NCBI RefSeq assembly: GCF_900110495.1 | Contig: NZ_FODX01000003.1 | Span: 186,001 to 250,000 of the forward strand | DNA: 64,000 nt | Direction of reading: 5' to 3' | Source of the DNA: Nitrosovibrio sp. Nv6 | GTDB lineage: Bacteria > Pseudomonadota > Gammaproteobacteria > Burkholderiales > Nitrosomonadaceae | The notes under the pieces: generated by a model | Databases searched by the model: none | What the model was told of the DNA's origin: nothing | What the model saw: the letters and a program-made list of their open reading frames with translations, nothing else | Made by a program: the position numbers and the translations under genes | Part shown: positions 8,688-17,172 of the stretch, piece after piece | How the letters are laid out: each line of letters opens with the position of its first letter | Numbering within the stretch: position 1 is the first letter of the stretch

Positions 8688-9262
8688 GCGGCGAGCGCTT
8701 CAAAGTCGATGAGATTCGCGCCAAGGCGCGCCATTTCCTCTAGCGCAGACCTGCTTGAGTTGACATCTATTCCGCGCACCGCGTCCCTCAGGACAAAAGT
8801 GGTGTACCGATATGTCAGGGCATCCTTGACGGTATTGAGGACGCAATATTCGGTGGCAAGACCACCGATGAACAAGCGAGAAATACCGGTCGATTGCAGC
8901 ACAGCGTTCAGCTCGGTCTCGAAAAAACCAGAGTACGCGTCCTTCTCTCTGGAGGTAGCCTTGGAAATGATGTGTGTATCGCACGGAATTTCCAGGTTTG
9001 CCGGGAATGCCGCGCCCGCTGTTTGCGCGACACAATGCGCAGGCCAGGGTCCTCCTTGCTGCTGGAAGGAGCAGTGATCGGGAGGATGCCAGTCGCGGGT
9101 AGCGAAAATGGGCAATTGGCGAAAAAGAAATGCTGCAATATAACGGTTGAGGCCGGGAATGACCTCATTTCCAAGGGGCACAGGAAGGCTGCCGCCCGGC
9201 AGAAAATCGTTTTGCACGTCGACTATGATAAGTGCGTCACCGCCAGCAAGATCAGCCTTCAT
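8684..9262 (-). CDS. pncA: Nicotinamidase, isochorismatase-fold
   Basis: A 192-residue cysteine hydrolase that deamidates nicotinamide to nicotinate. The catalytic Asp is in IIVDVQNDFLPGGSL, the metal site in TRDWHPPDHCSF, the catalytic Lys in SKATSREKDAYSGF, and the nucleophilic Cys in IGGLATEYCVLNTVKDA, with the preceding cis-peptide Gly-Gly. The length is typical. It is the promoter-proximal partner of pncB and 37 bases downstream of the ribosome-hibernation gene. Confidence 0.93.
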   Translation of the reverse strand: MKADLAGGDALIIVDVQNDFLPGGSLPVPLGNEVIPGLNRYIAAFLFRQLPIFATRDWHPPDHCSFQQQGGPWPAHCVAQTAGAAFPANLEIPCDTHIISKATSREKDAYSGFFETELNAVLQSTGISRLFIGGLATEYCVLNTVKDALTYRYTTFVLRDAVRGIDVNSSRSALEEMARLGANLIDFEALAA

Positions 9263-9299
9263 TGCAATCTCCGCATCACCCCTTGCAGTTCTATATTCT

Positions 9300-9887
9300 C
9301 TAGCGAGCCGGACCGGTCAAGCGCGGCTCTGCCTCTTCCGGTTCTTCTACGTGATGCTTGCCGGTGCTCACGCGCTTCGCCTGAAAGCCCTCACTGCCGA
9401 TATCTTCAAGAAACTGCACCTCGCTGCCTTCTTCCAATTGCTCAAAATTATTGTTGGCGAGATTTTCACGATGAAAGTATAGTTCTTGCCCATCGGGCGT
9501 CGCGACAAAACCGTAACCTTCCTCCGGCATCAAACGTACCACCCTGCCGTGCAGCACAGGCGCATGCGCCTTGATTTCTCCGCGCTGGCGCCGTCCGTAG
9601 TCCTCGAGCTGACGCTTGGCGGCGCCAAAGGCATCGCGCAGCGCAACATACACATCTTCGTCCGGCTCACGGTTCACCACGAGCTCCTTCCCTGGCACCG
9701 TAATGTCGAGGCGCACATTAAACATGCGTCCCTGTTGTTTATGTTTGTGCGGAACCTCGATTACTACCCGGCACCCTATGATGTTAGGATAAAACGTCTC
9801 GAGCTTTTCCGCTTTTTTCCGGATGTGGCTTTCCAGTGCTTCGGAATGGGGAATATCGCGTGTGGTGATTTGCAATTGCAATCTCAT
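9300..9887 (-). CDS. Ribosome hibernation factor (HPF/RaiA) fused to a cold-shock domain
   Basis: A 195-residue protein. Residues 1-100 form the HPF/RaiA/YfiA fold (N-terminal MRLQLQITTRDIPHSEALESH and conserved VVIEVPHKHKQQG), which occupies the decoding centre of idle ribosomes. After a basic linker, residues about 112-175 form a cold-shock-like OB domain (GRVVRLMPEEGYGFV and LYFHRENL, resembling RNP1/RNP2). The tail is acidic. This fusion is found in several proteobacteria and would couple ribosome inactivation with RNA binding. GAGAGGAC precedes the ATG. It lies between UspA and pncA in a co-directional stress cluster. Confidence 0.88.
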   Translation of the reverse strand: MRLQLQITTRDIPHSEALESHIRKKAEKLETFYPNIIGCRVVIEVPHKHKQQGRMFNVRLDITVPGKELVVNREPDEDVYVALRDAFGAAKRQLEDYGRRQRGEIKAHAPVLHGRVVRLMPEEGYGFVATPDGQELYFHRENLANNNFEQLEEGSEVQFLEDIGSEGFQAKRVSTGKHHVEEPEEAEPRLTGPAR

Positions 9888-9992
9888 GATTGTGTCCTCT
9901 CGACGATTCGTATTGTGCAGCCATCAGAATGAAGCGGGCTGCACATCTTCTAATAGAACTGCCTTATGATGCTGCATTACCCCATATCTGAT

Positions 9993-10433
9993 CTAGGCAC
10001 CGCGAATCAGTAACACGGGTATATGCGCTGTCCGCACTACGCCTTCGGCGACGCTGCCGAATAGAACACGGCTGAAGCCGGTACGGCCGTGGGTGCCGAT
10101 TACGATCAGGTCTGCCTGCCAGCGCCTGGCCTCCTCCATGATCGCACTCGCAATGCGTTCACCGCGTGCTTCCAGCAGTTTCACCTCCACTGCCGCGCCT
10201 GCTTGCTGAACCACCGTTTGTGCTTGTGCCAGTATTTTTTTGCCCGTGCTCGTTATTGTTTCCTTCATTTCCGCGTAATTGATATAACTATCGGCATCCA
10301 TAAGGCGAATGTCCCCCATGATATGCACCAACTCCAGCTGAGCGCTTTGTTGCTGGGCAAGCCGAATTGCTTCCTGTAGCGCGCGCTCCGAAGTTGGACT
10401 GCCGTCGACCGGAACCAGAATACGTTGATACAT
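9993..10433 (-). CDS. Universal stress protein, UspA family
   Basis: A 146-residue single-domain UspA protein. The N-terminal strand MYQRILVPVDGSPTSERAL and the ATP-binding G-2X-G-9X-G(S/T) motif (GTHGRTGFSRVLFGSVAEGV) are intact, so it is probably an ATP-binding type. It lies 18 bases downstream of rtcB with AGGAGG close to the ATG, consistent with one transcript. Usp proteins act in the cytosol during starvation and redox stress; the specific role here is unknown. Confidence 0.92.
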   Translation of the reverse strand: MYQRILVPVDGSPTSERALQEAIRLAQQQSAQLELVHIMGDIRLMDADSYINYAEMKETITSTGKKILAQAQTVVQQAGAAVEVKLLEARGERIASAIMEEARRWQADLIVIGTHGRTGFSRVLFGSVAEGVVRTAHIPVLLIRGA

Positions 10434-10451
10434 GATCCTCCTCTGTAAAAA

Positions 10452-11879
10452 TTATCCCTTGACACACACTTTTGGTTTAAGGAAAGCGACCCTGCGCGCG
10501 AGCCCCGCTTGTTCCGTCGCCTCTGCAACCAGATCAACATCCTTGTAAGCGCCTGGCGCTTCTTCCGCCACACCTCGCATCGACCGCGTGCGAATCAGGA
10601 TGCCCTGTTGCGCAAGTTGGTCCACCAGTGCGCGGCCTTTCCAGCGCGCCAATGCCTGGTGGCGGCTCATGGCGCGACCTGCACCATGGCTTGCGGAGGC
10701 GAATGCCGGGTTTCCGCTGGCGCCGGCAAGAATGTATGAGCCGGTCCCCATGCTCCCGCCGATGACGACCGGTTGGCCTACCGCACGATAGCGTTCGGGT
10801 AATGTCGGATGACCCGGGGCAAATGCGCGTGTTGCCCCCTTGCGGTGTACATGGAGCAATCTGGGCTTTCCGTCGATTTCATGCGTTTCTGCCTTGCAGG
10901 TGTTGTGCGAAACATCAAACAAGGTTTCAAGCTCGGCCTGCGGATAAATATCCGTAAAGGCGGTGCGCGTCAAATGCGTCAGGATTTGCCGATTGGCAAG
11001 TGCGCAGTTGATTGCCGCATTCATCGCACCGATATATTGCTGACCTTCCGGAGATTTGATCGGCGCACAAGCCAGTTCGCGGTCGGGTAAACGGATGCCG
11101 GTGCGGCTGGCAGCTTTGGCCAGCAGGAGCAGATAATCAGTCCCGATTTGATGCCCGAGCCCGCGCGAACCGCAATGTATCGAAATCAGGATCTGCCCTT
11201 CATGCAGTCCGAAAGCCAGTGCGGCAGCCGTGTCGAAAATACGATCCACCACCTGGATTTCAAGGTAATGATTGCCGGAACCGAGCGTGCCCATCTCCCC
11301 ACGCTGGCGCTTTTTGGCCAGCTCAGAGACGTTATCGGGCACAGCGCCGGTGACACGGCCATGTTCTTCAATATATTCCAGGTCCGCGGCATTGCCATAC
11401 CCGTGTTGTACAGCCCAGTGCGCGCCGTTGTGCATCACCTGGTCGAGCTGCTCGGGATTCAGCTTGATTTCGCCCTCTTCGCCAACGCCAGCAGGGATGA
11501 CGCGAAACAGAATATTCGCAAGTTTGGGAAAGTATGGCACAGCATCGTTCAAATCGAGGTTGCTGCGCAGGCAGCGTATACCGCAGGAAATATCGAAACC
11601 CACGCCGCCGGCAGAAATCACGCCGCCTTGTTCAGCATCAAACGCTGCGACGCCCCCTATGGGGAAGCCATAGCCCCAATGTGCGTCCGGCATGGTCATC
11701 GAGGCACCGACCAGACCTGGCAGAGAGGCCACATTGGCGGCTTGCTCCAGTACCTTATCGTCCATGCTGACAAGCAAGGGCTCGGTGCCGTAAAGCAATA
11801 CTTCTGCACGTTCCTCGCCGGACTTGCGCGGCAGGCTCCACAGGTAGGGTTGCAGTTGGCGTAACAGCTGTATATCCAT
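10452..11879 (-). CDS. rtcB: RNA-splicing ligase RtcB
   Basis: A 475-residue 3'-phosphate RNA ligase that joins 2',3'-cyclic phosphate or 3'-phosphate ends to 5'-OH ends with GTP and Mn2+. Visible are the metal-binding GGVGFDISCGIR region with its Cys, the GSGNHYLEIQ segment, SIHCGSRGLGHQ and the C-terminal GMEE-like MRGVAEEAPGAYKDVD. The catalytic guanylated His is expected in the HGAGRAMSR segment. It sits one base downstream of an archease gene, its known activator. No rtcA or rtcR was seen nearby. The role is repair of cleaved tRNA or rRNA under stress. Confidence 0.95.
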   Translation of the reverse strand: MDIQLLRQLQPYLWSLPRKSGEERAEVLLYGTEPLLVSMDDKVLEQAANVASLPGLVGASMTMPDAHWGYGFPIGGVAAFDAEQGGVISAGGVGFDISCGIRCLRSNLDLNDAVPYFPKLANILFRVIPAGVGEEGEIKLNPEQLDQVMHNGAHWAVQHGYGNAADLEYIEEHGRVTGAVPDNVSELAKKRQRGEMGTLGSGNHYLEIQVVDRIFDTAAALAFGLHEGQILISIHCGSRGLGHQIGTDYLLLLAKAASRTGIRLPDRELACAPIKSPEGQQYIGAMNAAINCALANRQILTHLTRTAFTDIYPQAELETLFDVSHNTCKAETHEIDGKPRLLHVHRKGATRAFAPGHPTLPERYRAVGQPVVIGGSMGTGSYILAGASGNPAFASASHGAGRAMSRHQALARWKGRALVDQLAQQGILIRTRSMRGVAEEAPGAYKDVDLVAEATEQAGLARRVAFLKPKVCVKG

Positions 11880-11880
11880 A

Positions 11881-12297
11881 TCACACGTCCACTATGCAGC
11901 GCGCTTCCCACATTGTGCCGGCTTGTTTCACCGAGAGCATGGTGAGGGTGGCGCCTTTCACTTCGACACCGCGCTCAAGGCCCGGATGCCATTTTTCCCC
12001 GAGTACCTCGGCACGCCAATGATTATCGCGGTGCTGCACATGGAAGCGGCTGAAAACCATGCCAAGTTCACGCGCCTTGCCCAGCAACAGATTCAGCCAG
12101 GTTACAAGGGCCAACTCGAAGTCGGCTTCTTCGAACTCCATTGTCACCGCAGTCTTTGGCTGCACCGTATCCAGCTGCGTGACAATGCCAAATACCGCTT
12201 GTGCTGCTGCCTCAAATGCCTGCTCGATAGTAGCCCCGCGTCCGATAATACCGATATCGGCATCGTGTTCGAAATAAGGTGGGGATTGGGCTAGCAT
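11881..12297 (-). CDS. Archease, RtcB activator
   Basis: A 138-residue archease-family protein, small and acidic, with the family opening FEHDADIGIIGRGATIEQAFEAAA and the C-terminal VEVKGATLTMLSV strand. Archeases speed guanylation of RtcB and broaden its nucleotide use. The stop lies one base before the rtcB start, so the two form a tight unit. AAGGGA precedes the ATG by a normal distance. It diverges from the polymerase X gene across about 250 bases with no clear regulatory site. Confidence 0.9.
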   Translation of the reverse strand: MLAQSPPYFEHDADIGIIGRGATIEQAFEAAAQAVFGIVTQLDTVQPKTAVTMEFEEADFELALVTWLNLLLGKARELGMVFSRFHVQHRDNHWRAEVLGEKWHPGLERGVEVKGATLTMLSVKQAGTMWEARCIVDV

Positions 12298-12546
12298 AGT
12301 TAATCCCTTGGTCGTAATTCCTTCATTTAATCTCGATCTGCCATATTACCTTCAATCCAAAAACCACACTCCATATAGTAGCTATAGGAGAACCTGTTAG
12401 CGGTGTCAAGTGCAAATCGGATTGGCCTCTGCTATTTCCGGCCCCTAACCGGATTCTCTGGATGTACTACACTTTGAATCGGGAAGGCGCTTTCTGTGCC
12501 CAGCCAGTCGGGTCTGGCTGAAAAGATCAAACCGGGGAAACCTCCC

Positions 12547-14301
12547 ATGCCGAGCCATAATGCAGACATCGCCGCCATCTTCGAGGAGATTGCCGCCCTG
12601 CTTGAGATCGAGGGAGCGAATCCGTTTCGCATACGCGCCTATCGTAATGCTGCGCGCACGATTGGCGAGCTTTCTACAGAAGCATATGTGCTGGCGGAAA
12701 AGGACGAGGACCTGACACGCCTCCCTGGCATCGGTCACGACCTTTCCGCCAAGATAAAGGAAATTGTGACCACCGATCATTGCAGCTTATTGGATCGTCT
12801 GCACGCGGAGCTTCCCCCCGCCGTTACCGAGCTTCTGAAAGTCCCCGGTCTTGGCCCCAAGCGAGTCAGGCATCTCTATCACGATCTGGATGTTCAGACT
12901 GTCGAGCAACTCTACTGCGCTGCGCGCGATGGCCGCATTCGAGTCCTGCCGGGCTTCGGCGAAAAGACCGAGCTCAACATCCTCCAGGCGGTTGAAGCAC
13001 ATGTCAATCAGATAAGGCGCTTCAAGCTGGCGGTCGCGGCGCAATATGCCGAAGCGTTACGATCGTACTTGGCGGCAGTGCCTGGCGTAATGAAGGTAAC
13101 TGTCGCGGGCAGTTACAGACGCATGCGCGAAACCGTCGGCGATCTCGATATTGTGGTCGCGGCAACGCCCGGCAGCACTGTCATGCAGTATTTTATTGCT
13201 TATGACGAGGTTGCCGAAACGCTGGCGGCGGGCGGCACACGAGCCAGCGTTATTCTCAAGTGCGGCATGCAGGTCGACCTGCGTGTCGTACCCAGGGAAA
13301 GTTATGGCGCCGCCCTGCACTACTTTACCGGCTCCAAGGCGCATAACATTGCCGTTCGGTATATCGCTCAGAAACGAGGATTGAAAATCAACGAATATGG
13401 CGTGTACCAGGGTAAAAAACGCATCGCGGGAGACAGCGAGGAGTCGGTTTACCGTGCTGTCGGCCTGTCTTATATCCCGCCGGAACTGCGTGAAAATCGG
13501 GGCGAGATTGCGAAGGCGCGGGTTGGACGGCTACCACATCTGGTTGAACCCGGCGATCTTCGAGGCGACCTCCATGCCCACACCAAAGCAACCGATGGCC
13601 ACAACACCCTCCGTGAAATGGCGCTTGCAGGGAAGTCCCGCGGCTGGGAATACCTTGCGATCACGGACCACTCACGCCGCCTTGCCTTCGCACGCGGCCT
13701 CGATCCGCTGCGGCTGGCACGCCAATGTGAAGAAATCGATGCGATTAACGAAGAACTGGAGGGTATCACCTTGCTCAAGGGAATAGAGGTGGACATCCTG
13801 GAAGATGGCAACCTCGACCTACCGGACCATATCCTGAGGCAACTCGACCTTGTTCTGGGCGCGATCCACAGCGAATTCGGGCTTTCGCGAGCGAGACAGA
13901 CCGAACGTATTCTGCGCGCCATGGAACACCCCCATTTCACTATGCTTGCGCATCCGGGGGGCCGGCTCATCCAGCAGCGCGCCCCATACGACGTCGACAT
14001 GCCGCGTATTATCCGAGAAGCCGGACGCCGCGGCTGCTTTCTGGAACTTAATGCTCAGCCGGACCGCATGGATTTGTTCGACATTTATTGCCAGATGGCC
14101 AAGGAAGAGGGCGTGCTGGTCAGCATCAATTCGGACGCGCATAGTACTTTTGACTTCGACAACCTGCGTTTCGGGGTTGGGCAAGCCAGGCGCGGCTGGC
14201 TGGAAAAACAAAACGTACTTAACACTCGTCCGCTCAGCGAGCTTCAAGTACTTCTCAATCGAACGATGCGGCAACCAGCAAAGGCGCCGGTCCCGCAATG
14301 A
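12547..14301 (+). CDS. polX: DNA polymerase X family protein with PHP domain
   Basis: About 584 residues: N-terminal helix-hairpin-helix 8-kDa domain (IFEEIAALLEIEGANPFRIRAYRNAARTI), HhH repeats (LPGIGHDLSAKI, VPGLGPKRV), the nucleotidyltransferase palm with GSYRRMRETVGDLDIV supplying catalytic Asp residues, and a C-terminal PHP phosphoesterase domain with metal ligands in GDLHAHTKATDG, AITDHS and NSDAHS. Bacterial PolX fills short gaps in base-excision repair, and the PHP domain gives 3'-5' exonuclease and 3'-phosphatase activity. I chose ATG 12547, which has GGGGA upstream and begins directly before the HhH domain; an in-frame start at 12496 is possible. Confidence 0.92.
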   Translation: MPSHNADIAAIFEEIAALLEIEGANPFRIRAYRNAARTIGELSTEAYVLAEKDEDLTRLPGIGHDLSAKIKEIVTTDHCSLLDRLHAELPPAVTELLKVPGLGPKRVRHLYHDLDVQTVEQLYCAARDGRIRVLPGFGEKTELNILQAVEAHVNQIRRFKLAVAAQYAEALRSYLAAVPGVMKVTVAGSYRRMRETVGDLDIVVAATPGSTVMQYFIAYDEVAETLAAGGTRASVILKCGMQVDLRVVPRESYGAALHYFTGSKAHNIAVRYIAQKRGLKINEYGVYQGKKRIAGDSEESVYRAVGLSYIPPELRENRGEIAKARVGRLPHLVEPGDLRGDLHAHTKATDGHNTLREMALAGKSRGWEYLAITDHSRRLAFARGLDPLRLARQCEEIDAINEELEGITLLKGIEVDILEDGNLDLPDHILRQLDLVLGAIHSEFGLSRARQTERILRAMEHPHFTMLAHPGGRLIQQRAPYDVDMPRIIREAGRRGCFLELNAQPDRMDLFDIYCQMAKEEGVLVSINSDAHSTFDFDNLRFGVGQARRGWLEKQNVLNTRPLSELQVLLNRTMRQPAKAPVPQ

Positions 14302-14449
14302 GCTGATTATTCAAATCGCTTGCCCATGCCGCTTCAACGACCGGTACGAGGAGCGCAACGAAAAACAACATGGTCAGGTTTGACGAGACTGCCTTTAAAC
14401 TTTGCCCCTATTGCGCAGGAATGCAAGATGGGCATGACTGGAGATAGCC

Positions 14450-15079
14450 ATGATTTTTGAAAATCGCATTGCAGCAGCGAAACAGCTTGTCGCTGCTCTT
14501 TCTGAATACCAAGGCAAGCACCCGTTGATTCTGGCGATTCCGAGGGGTGCGGTGCCGATGGCGAAAGTCGTCGCCGATGAACTGGACGGCGAACTGGATG
14601 TGGTGCTGGTGCATAAGGTGGGCGCACCCGGCAATCCCGAATTCGCCATTGGCGCAGTCGATGAAAGCGGATGGACCTACCTTGCGGATTATGCCGGCGA
14701 TGTGGGCGCGAGTGAGAAATACATCAGGAACGAAGTCGCCGCCCAACTGGAAACAATACGGCGGCGCCGGGCACAATACACTCCCGTGCGGGAACCGATC
14801 GATCCCTCGGGACGCGTGGTTATTGTGATCGATGACGGACTTGCTACCGGCTCGACCATGCTCGCGGCATTGCATGCGCTCAGGGCAAAGAAGCCTGCAG
14901 AGCTGATCTGCGCGGTGCCCGTGGCGCCGCCCGACACGCTAGAAAAGGTGCGCGGCAACGCGGATCGGGTGGTATGCCTTTCGGCACCCGTCAATTTCCA
15001 CGCGGTCGCACAGTTTTACGTGGATTTCCCGCAAGTAACGGACGAAGAGGTTATCGCCATCCTCTCCGCTTCGGGCTAG
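14450..15079 (+). CDS. Phosphoribosyltransferase-domain protein
   Basis: A 209-residue type I phosphoribosyltransferase fold. The PRPP loop is VVIVIDDGLATGST near residue 125, and the N-terminal AIPRGAVPMAKVVADEL and LVHKVGAPGNPEFAIGAV motifs match the family often annotated as a predicted phosphoribosyltransferase near stress genes. The substrate is unknown. ATG has CTGGAGA seven bases upstream. The TAG stop is formed by the first three bases of the miniature element at 15077, so the original C-terminus may have been longer. Confidence 0.85.
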   Translation: MIFENRIAAAKQLVAALSEYQGKHPLILAIPRGAVPMAKVVADELDGELDVVLVHKVGAPGNPEFAIGAVDESGWTYLADYAGDVGASEKYIRNEVAAQLETIRRRRAQYTPVREPIDPSGRVVIVIDDGLATGSTMLAALHALRAKKPAELICAVPVAPPDTLEKVRGNADRVVCLSAPVNFHAVAQFYVDFPQVTDEEVIAILSASG

Positions 15080-15242
15080 CAGCCTGTCGGACTTGAAGAA
15101 TCGAAGCGAAAAAGTGACTGGGTGAGGATAGATTTTGTTGATTTTGAAGGCCAATAGTTATTCTATTGGCCGAAAAAGCGGCGAAATATGGACCAGCCAG
15201 ACGCTTTTGCAGCCGATTTCCTTTAAGTCCGACAGGCTGCTA
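15077..15242. mobile_element. 166-bp miniature inverted-repeat element (MITE-like)
   Basis: Perfect 18-bp terminal inverted repeats: TAGCAGCCTGTCGGACTT at 15077-15094 and its reverse complement at 15225-15242. The ends resemble those of a DDE-type insertion sequence, but no transposase is encoded. An internal perfect hairpin GGCCAATAG-ttatt-CTATTGGCC lies at 15149-15171. No clear target duplication was seen. The left end supplies the stop codon of the phosphoribosyltransferase gene. Confidence 0.85.
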
Positions 15243-15393
15243 ACTGCCCCTCATCCAGCTCTACCGCAGGTCCAGGCCCAACGGTTCTCGCTCATGTATC
15301 GAACATTGACTTTTTTGTCATGAGACCTAAACTGAAGAACATGCCGTCGTACCAAACGATTGCGCCAGAGTACCTAATACCAGGAACAAAATC

Positions 15394-15894
15394 ATGATCC
15401 GTTATCCTATTGATGTGGCCACTCGCGTCAGCCCCAACCTTTCAGCGCTTATCGAAAGCCAGGTCAACGATCCGGATGCGGAGCAACCTGTAACACTAGC
15501 ATCGGTGCGCGCCTTTATCACTGGCTTGCTGCCCGCTTCATTGAACGAGGCGGAGCGGTTGCATCATTTCGATATCGACGTGTCGCTGCTTGACGAACTG
15601 GATGCGCTGATCGAGGAGTTTGACGAAGATGCGCTTGCCATCGACTTTGCGCGGAGCAGTGCGAGTGAATCGCTTTCCCGTTTGATTGATGCTGTGATGA
15701 ATGACGAGAATCGGGAAAATCCGCCCACGCTGGAAACGATAAAAGAGGCGATTGCCTCCGGCCTGTCTGCAAGACTGGTCGGCGATGGCGTTCTGGAGGA
15801 CGACGAAGACGACGCCCTGCTCGCGGAGATTGAAACACTGATCAGGCGATACGGCGCTGACTCCCCCGCGGAGGAGTTCATACGTTACGAATAG
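15394..15894 (+). CDS. Unknown acidic protein built from two tandem repeats
   Basis: A 166-residue, highly acidic, soluble protein with no signal peptide. Residues about 15-85 and 88-165 are two copies of one module: SALIESQVNDPDAEQPVTLA aligns with SRLIDAVMNDENRENPPTLE, then AFITGLLP with EAIASGLS, LLDELDALIEEF with LLAEIETLIRRY, and the final DFARSS with FIRYE. I do not recognise the family. The ATG follows AGGAAC. It lies downstream of polX and the phosphoribosyltransferase on the same strand, separated by the miniature element, so it probably has its own promoter. Codon use looks ordinary. Confidence 0.75.
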   Translation: MIRYPIDVATRVSPNLSALIESQVNDPDAEQPVTLASVRAFITGLLPASLNEAERLHHFDIDVSLLDELDALIEEFDEDALAIDFARSSASESLSRLIDAVMNDENRENPPTLETIKEAIASGLSARLVGDGVLEDDEDDALLAEIETLIRRYGADSPAEEFIRYE

Positions 15895-15969
15895 TTCTTT
15901 ACGTTACTTCCTGCCACAATACATGCATCACTGTTATCACGCTGCAATGCGGATGCCGTGGGGAAATAA

Positions 15970-16197
15970 TTATCCCTTTTTCCTCATCCCCTGGCCATGA
16001 CAGCTGACCAGGAATGGAACCACTGGAGTAATAAAAAACGAAATCCAGCGTCCAAATGTCATGGGTTCTCCCAATAGCAACGGGATCCCCTGATTTATAG
16101 CATCAAGGCATGCACCCACTACGACGGCAACCCAGATCGCGACCAATCGCGTATTTGGATCCCGTATTGAGGACTTAATCGCGTTTAAATGACGCAT
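15970..16197 (-). CDS. nrtS: Small membrane protein, probable nitrate/nitrite transporter NrtS
   Basis: 75 residues with two membrane segments: about 18-38 (LVAIWVAVVVGACLDAINQG) and 47-66 (TFGRWISFFITPVVPFLVSC). The pattern AxxVGxxLxxINQGxxLL...W..FxxxPxVPFLVS matches the NrtS family of about 70-residue proteins reported to move nitrate and nitrite as small oligomers. A strong AAGGAG lies six bases before the ATG. The gene stands alone. In an ammonia oxidiser, whose end product is nitrite, an export or exchange role is possible but is inference. Confidence 0.72.
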   Translation of the reverse strand: MRHLNAIKSSIRDPNTRLVAIWVAVVVGACLDAINQGIPLLLGEPMTFGRWISFFITPVVPFLVSCHGQGMRKKG

Positions 16198-16461
16198 TGT
16201 CTCTCCTTTCCCTCTTCCTTTCGTCTCGAATTCAAATCAATCTTGCATTCCGGCGCTCCCAGATCACCCTCAAGCCGCATTACCACCCATTTGAGGCTGC
16301 CCTCAAGGGCTAACCCAGTTACAATAATAATATTTTTTCCGGATAACCGCATGCGCTGTCCTGTTATTGCCTTTTACCGCCGGCCAAGCCGGCCGGATAA
16401 AGCAATCGTTGTGAAATACGGTCTCATATCACGCTGCGCGCTGGGTGGAGTTTAATCAGTC

Positions 16462-17172
16462 ATGCTGGAACTGCGCCATATTGGCAAAGCCTATGCGAGC
16501 GGACGGCAGGTATTGGCCAATTTGTCTTACACGCTCGGCGCCGGGGAGTACGTGGCAATCATGGGCGAGTCCGGCGTCGGCAAATCGACACTGTTGAATC
16601 TGATCGCCGGTTTGGATGTTCCGGACACGGGCGAGATATTGATTAATGGAGTCGCCATGTCGTCTTTGGATGACGATGCGGCGACGCGTTTGCGGCGCAA
16701 GGAATTCGGCTTCATTTTTCAGGCATTTCACATCCTGCCACACTTGACGCTCAGCCAGAACATTGCATTGCCCTTGCTGCTTAACGGCGCGCCGATAGAG
16801 CGCGCTGAACCGATGCTGGACGCGGTTGGTCTGGGTGGCAGAGGACACCACTTCCCCCATCAACTGTCCGGCGGAGAGCTTCAGCGCATCGCCATTGCCA
16901 GGGCGCTGGTACACCGCCCGAAACTGGTACTCGCCGATGAACCGACCGGCAACCTCGACCCCGACACCGCGCGCGATATCCTCATGCTAATGCGCAGGGA
17001 GATCAAGGCGAACGGCGCATCGGGCATTATCGTTACCCATTCGCATGCTGCCGCCGCGACGGCGGATCGGATCCTCGCGCTGACGAAGGACGGCCTGCAC
17101 CCCGTGGCCCCAGCAAAAGTGGCGGATGCGGCAGCTCCGGCAGTTTCAGCAGATTCATATCAAAGTGAATGA
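16462..17172 (+). CDS. ABC transporter ATP-binding protein, LolD/AttE type
   Basis: A 236-residue ATPase: Walker A GESGVGKSTLLN, Q-loop FQAFHILPHLT, signature LSGGELQRIAIARAL, Walker B LVLADEPTGNLD and the H-loop VTHSH. It belongs to the MacB/LolD class that partners FtsX-like permeases. Its stop overlaps the permease ATG by four bases (ATGA), so the two subunits are translationally coupled. GGTGGAG lies about 11 bases upstream of the ATG. With the permease and the lipocalin that follow, it matches the AttEFGH-like arrangement. Confidence 0.92.
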   Translation: MLELRHIGKAYASGRQVLANLSYTLGAGEYVAIMGESGVGKSTLLNLIAGLDVPDTGEILINGVAMSSLDDDAATRLRRKEFGFIFQAFHILPHLTLSQNIALPLLLNGAPIERAEPMLDAVGLGGRGHHFPHQLSGGELQRIAIARALVHRPKLVLADEPTGNLDPDTARDILMLMRREIKANGASGIIVTHSHAAAATADRILALTKDGLHPVAPAKVADAAAPAVSADSYQSE

